A stretch of DNA of 7,381 bases from CAZDBA01 sp964503615 (GTDB taxonomy: Bacteria > Planctomycetota > Planctomycetia > Pirellulales > Pirellulaceae): positions 1 to 7,381 of the forward strand of contig CAZDBA010000204.1 of assembly GCA_964503615.1 (NCBI GenBank). The letters run 5' to 3'. The notes below the pieces were generated by a model. The model was not told the origin of the DNA and ran no database searches. It saw nothing but the letters and a program-made list of their open reading frames with translations. Below, piece by piece: positions 6,261-7,381 of this stretch (its first letter is position 1; every line of letters begins with the position of its first letter). A program made the translations under genes and the position numbers.

Positions 6261-6986
6261 ATGAATGTTGATTCGAAAAAAATCGTCGATGAGATCGAAG
6301 AGACGGGTTGCGCTTTGCTCGCAGATGTTTTCGACGTCGCAGATACGGCCCGTTTATTGAAAGCGATTGATGTCGGGATTGCACGTGGCAACGACGGGAA
6401 CATCAAAAGCTCGCTGGGTGAAACCTATGCGGCTCGGAATTTGGCCGAACTGAATCCGGAGCTGTTGAGTATTTGGAAGGCACCGCGTCTAACTGAGTTG
6501 TTGTCACAAGTTTTGGGTGACGCGTTTGGATTGGTGCGGATTCTTTACTTTGACAAACATCCCAATCGAACTTGGTCATTGCCTTGGCACAAAGATATGA
6601 CGATTGCGGTCAAAGACAATTCATTGGTTAGCGAGAAATTTCAGAAGCCGACCAGTAAATCGGGTATCGATCATGTCGAAGCGCCGCTGGAGTTGCTTCA
6701 GCAGATGTTGACGCTGCGAATCCACTTGGACGCGGTTACCGAGGATAATGGTCCGCTTGAAGTTGCATTGGGTTCACACAAAAACGGCAAACAGGCGGTG
6801 GCCGAGAACCGGGTTCATAAAGTGCTTTGCAACGCAGGAGATGTACTGGCAATACGACCGTTGGTCAGTCATGCCAGTGGAAGCTCGACTGAAGGAACCC
6901 GCCAACATCGTCGGATCTTGCATTTGGAATTTGCGGCGGTTAGTGAACTGCCCGATGGATATCAGTGGTCGTTATTTCATAGATAA
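6261..6986 (+). CDS. Phytanoyl-CoA dioxygenase-like Fe(II)/2-oxoglutarate oxygenase
   Basis: This 241-residue protein has the double-stranded beta-helix oxygenase layout of the PhyH family. The iron triad can be read as WHKD (His110, Asp112) and LVSHASG (His204), and Arg217/Arg218 in QHRRILHLEF is placed to bind the 2-oxoglutarate carboxylate. Other family-like segments are TLRIHLDAVTEDNGPLEVALGSHKNG (151-176) and the GDVLAIRPL strand before the distal His. Such enzymes hydroxylate or otherwise oxidise small molecules using O2 and 2-oxoglutarate; the substrate cannot be predicted, and true phytanoyl-CoA activity is not implied. It starts 49 bp after the RNA hydrolase gene on the same strand, so co-transcription is possible, but no functional link is obvious. 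The ATG has no clear Shine-Dalgarno sequence; a TAGCAT hexamer (6240-6245) lies 15 nt before it. Strong hairpins follow the stop. Confidence 0.88.
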   Translation: MNVDSKKIVDEIEETGCALLADVFDVADTARLLKAIDVGIARGNDGNIKSSLGETYAARNLAELNPELLSIWKAPRLTELLSQVLGDAFGLVRILYFDKHPNRTWSLPWHKDMTIAVKDNSLVSEKFQKPTSKSGIDHVEAPLELLQQMLTLRIHLDAVTEDNGPLEVALGSHKNGKQAVAENRVHKVLCNAGDVLAIRPLVSHASGSSTEGTRQHRRILHLEFAAVSELPDGYQWSLFHR

Positions 6987-6991
6987 ACTCG

Positions 6992-7004
6992 GTCCCGACG
7001 GGAC
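6992..7004 (+). repeat. Small hairpin just after the oxygenase stop
   Basis: GTCCC (6992-6996) and GGGAC (7000-7004) flank GAC. It begins 6 nt after the TAA and is the first of a series of stems leading into the T7 terminator. It may stabilise the mRNA 3' end. Confidence 0.4.
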
Positions 7005-7015
7005 GATAGCATCTA

Positions 7016-7057
7016 GCCTTGGGCGTGAGCCCTCGACGAGTCAGGCGGAATTTTTTT
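7016..7057 (+). terminator. Intrinsic terminator after the oxygenase gene
   Basis: An inner stem GGGC-GTGA-GCCC (7021-7032), closed by a GNRA-type tetraloop, and a second small stem CTCG/CGAG (7032-7039) are enclosed by GCCT (7016-7019) pairing with AGGC (7043-7046). A run of seven T (7051-7057) follows. This is the best terminator candidate in the window and should end the hydrolase-oxygenase transcript. Confidence 0.6.
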
Positions 7058-7120
7058 GAATTCTTTGATGGGAGGGACCTGATGTGTCACAGGGTGGGCC
7101 AATAATGGTGGTGTGAGAAG

Positions 7121-7141
7121 GAAAGGAGTCCTCTCCTTTTT
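7121..7141 (+). terminator. Hairpin in the leader of the WYL gene
   Basis: AAAGGAG (7122-7128) pairs with CTCCTTT (7133-7139) around a TCCT loop, and the T-rich 3' arm continues to T7141. GTGA (7113-7116) and TCAC (7141-7144) could extend it with an internal loop. It lies 55 nt before the WYL start. It could be a second, back-up terminator for the upstream genes or, if transcription starts further upstream, an attenuator-like element. Confidence 0.4.
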
Positions 7142-7142
7142 C

Positions 7143-7162
7143 ACTTTTACAGAATCAAAAGT
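7143..7162 (+). repeat. AT-rich inverted repeat upstream of the WYL gene
   Basis: ACTTTT (7143-7148) and AAAAGT (7157-7162) flank an eight-base spacer. It sits directly after the GC-containing hairpin and 34 nt before the WYL ATG, so it could be an operator or a second leader stem. No function can be assigned. Confidence 0.3.
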
Positions 7163-7183
7163 CAAAGAACACAAAACTTCCGT

Positions 7184-7190
7184 AGGGAGA
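7184..7190 (+). promoter_or_regulatory. Ribosome binding site of the WYL gene
   Basis: AGGGAGA is followed by six bases and the ATG at 7197. It is a strong Shine-Dalgarno match and is the main support for this start. Confidence 0.65.
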
Positions 7191-7196
7191 ATCAGG

Positions 7197-7381
7197 ATGC
7201 GACAGAACGTTTTCAAGGCGATGCATGATTATGACAATCTGGTTGTCGAGTTCGACTATTGTGATTCAAAAGGAGAACGGTCCCGTCGCGTGGTCAGTCC
7301 AATTCGGTTCCTGGGAGGCGATCGCTTTTTGGCTCTTTGCCTTTCTCGCGAGGAACCTCGACAGTTTCGCTTGAAACGCTG
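7197..7381 (+). CDS. WYL-domain protein, N-terminal part (cut by window edge)
   Basis: Sixty-one residues are visible before the window ends; the reading frame is open to the last base. The sequence begins MRQNVFKAMHDYDNLVVEF and continues through a short charged turn to RRVVSPIRFLGGDRFLALCLSREEPRQFRLKR. This matches the WYL-domain pattern of a basic segment, VVSPIRF, a strand pair, then RQF near the conserved Arg that lines the ligand groove. WYL domains usually sit behind a helix-turn-helix in transcription regulators and bind nucleic acid or nucleotide ligands. Here the domain starts almost at the N-terminus, so this appears to be a stand-alone WYL protein or one with extra domains downstream. 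A strong ribosome site precedes the ATG. Identification is from pattern memory. Confidence 0.7.
   Translation, partial: MRQNVFKAMHDYDNLVVEFDYCDSKGERSRRVVSPIRFLGGDRFLALCLSREEPRQFRLKR

Noticed and set aside
7013..7216. 67-codon minus-strand frame across the terminator and WYL leader
   Set aside because: It spans hairpin structures and the WYL start, and its sequence has no recognisable features.

Overview
The window looks like chromosomal DNA from a Planctomycetota bacterium, probably of the Pirellulales type. The main reason is the gene at the left end (87-1055, minus). It encodes a prepilin-like secreted protein of the DUF1559 family, which is strongly amplified in that phylum. The NTase-like protein (2327-2938) and the stand-alone WYL protein at the right edge also resemble planctomycete proteins as I remember them. 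The phylum call is an inference; there is no rRNA marker here.

Layout, left to right: (1) the DUF1559 prepilin-like gene on the minus strand, followed by a small hairpin; (2) a 253-bp divergent spacer; (3) a ten-helix EamA/DMT-family transporter (1309-2262, plus); (4) a 64-bp spacer with a perfect 7-bp inverted repeat and a promoter-like element, then the NTase-like protein (2327-2938, plus); (5) convergent to it, epmB, the radical-SAM lysine 2,3-aminomutase of the EF-P modification pathway (2975-3988, minus); (6) divergent from epmB, efp, encoding elongation factor P (4096-4668, plus); (7) a beta-CASP metallo-beta-lactamase RNA hydrolase (4805-6211, plus); (8) 49 bp later, a phytanoyl-CoA dioxygenase-like Fe(II)/2-oxoglutarate oxygenase (6261-6986, plus); (9) a run of hairpins ending in T7, a good intrinsic terminator; (10) a 139-nt leader with two more hairpins, and the start of a WYL-domain gene cut by the window edge (7197 onwards, plus).

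The clearest functional unit is epmB/efp. EpmB converts lysine to (R)-beta-lysine, which EpmA (not in this window) attaches to a conserved lysine of EF-P. That lysine is present (Lys35 in KPGKGNA). EF-P then rescues ribosomes stalled on polyproline. The other genes look like housekeeping or accessory genes with no evident shared pathway, although the RNA hydrolase and the oxygenase may be co-transcribed. No mobile elements, CRISPR arrays, tRNA or rRNA genes were seen, and no gene-free stretch exceeds 300 bp.

No spectacular new system is evident. The most interesting signal is regulatory. Three genes without a usable Shine-Dalgarno sequence (the transporter, the NTase-like gene and epmB) each carry a TAnnnT element exactly 6 nt before their ATG. 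In two of them it is an extended -10 (TGnTAnnnT). This geometry predicts leaderless mRNAs. efp and the WYL gene have good Shine-Dalgarno sequences and lack the element.
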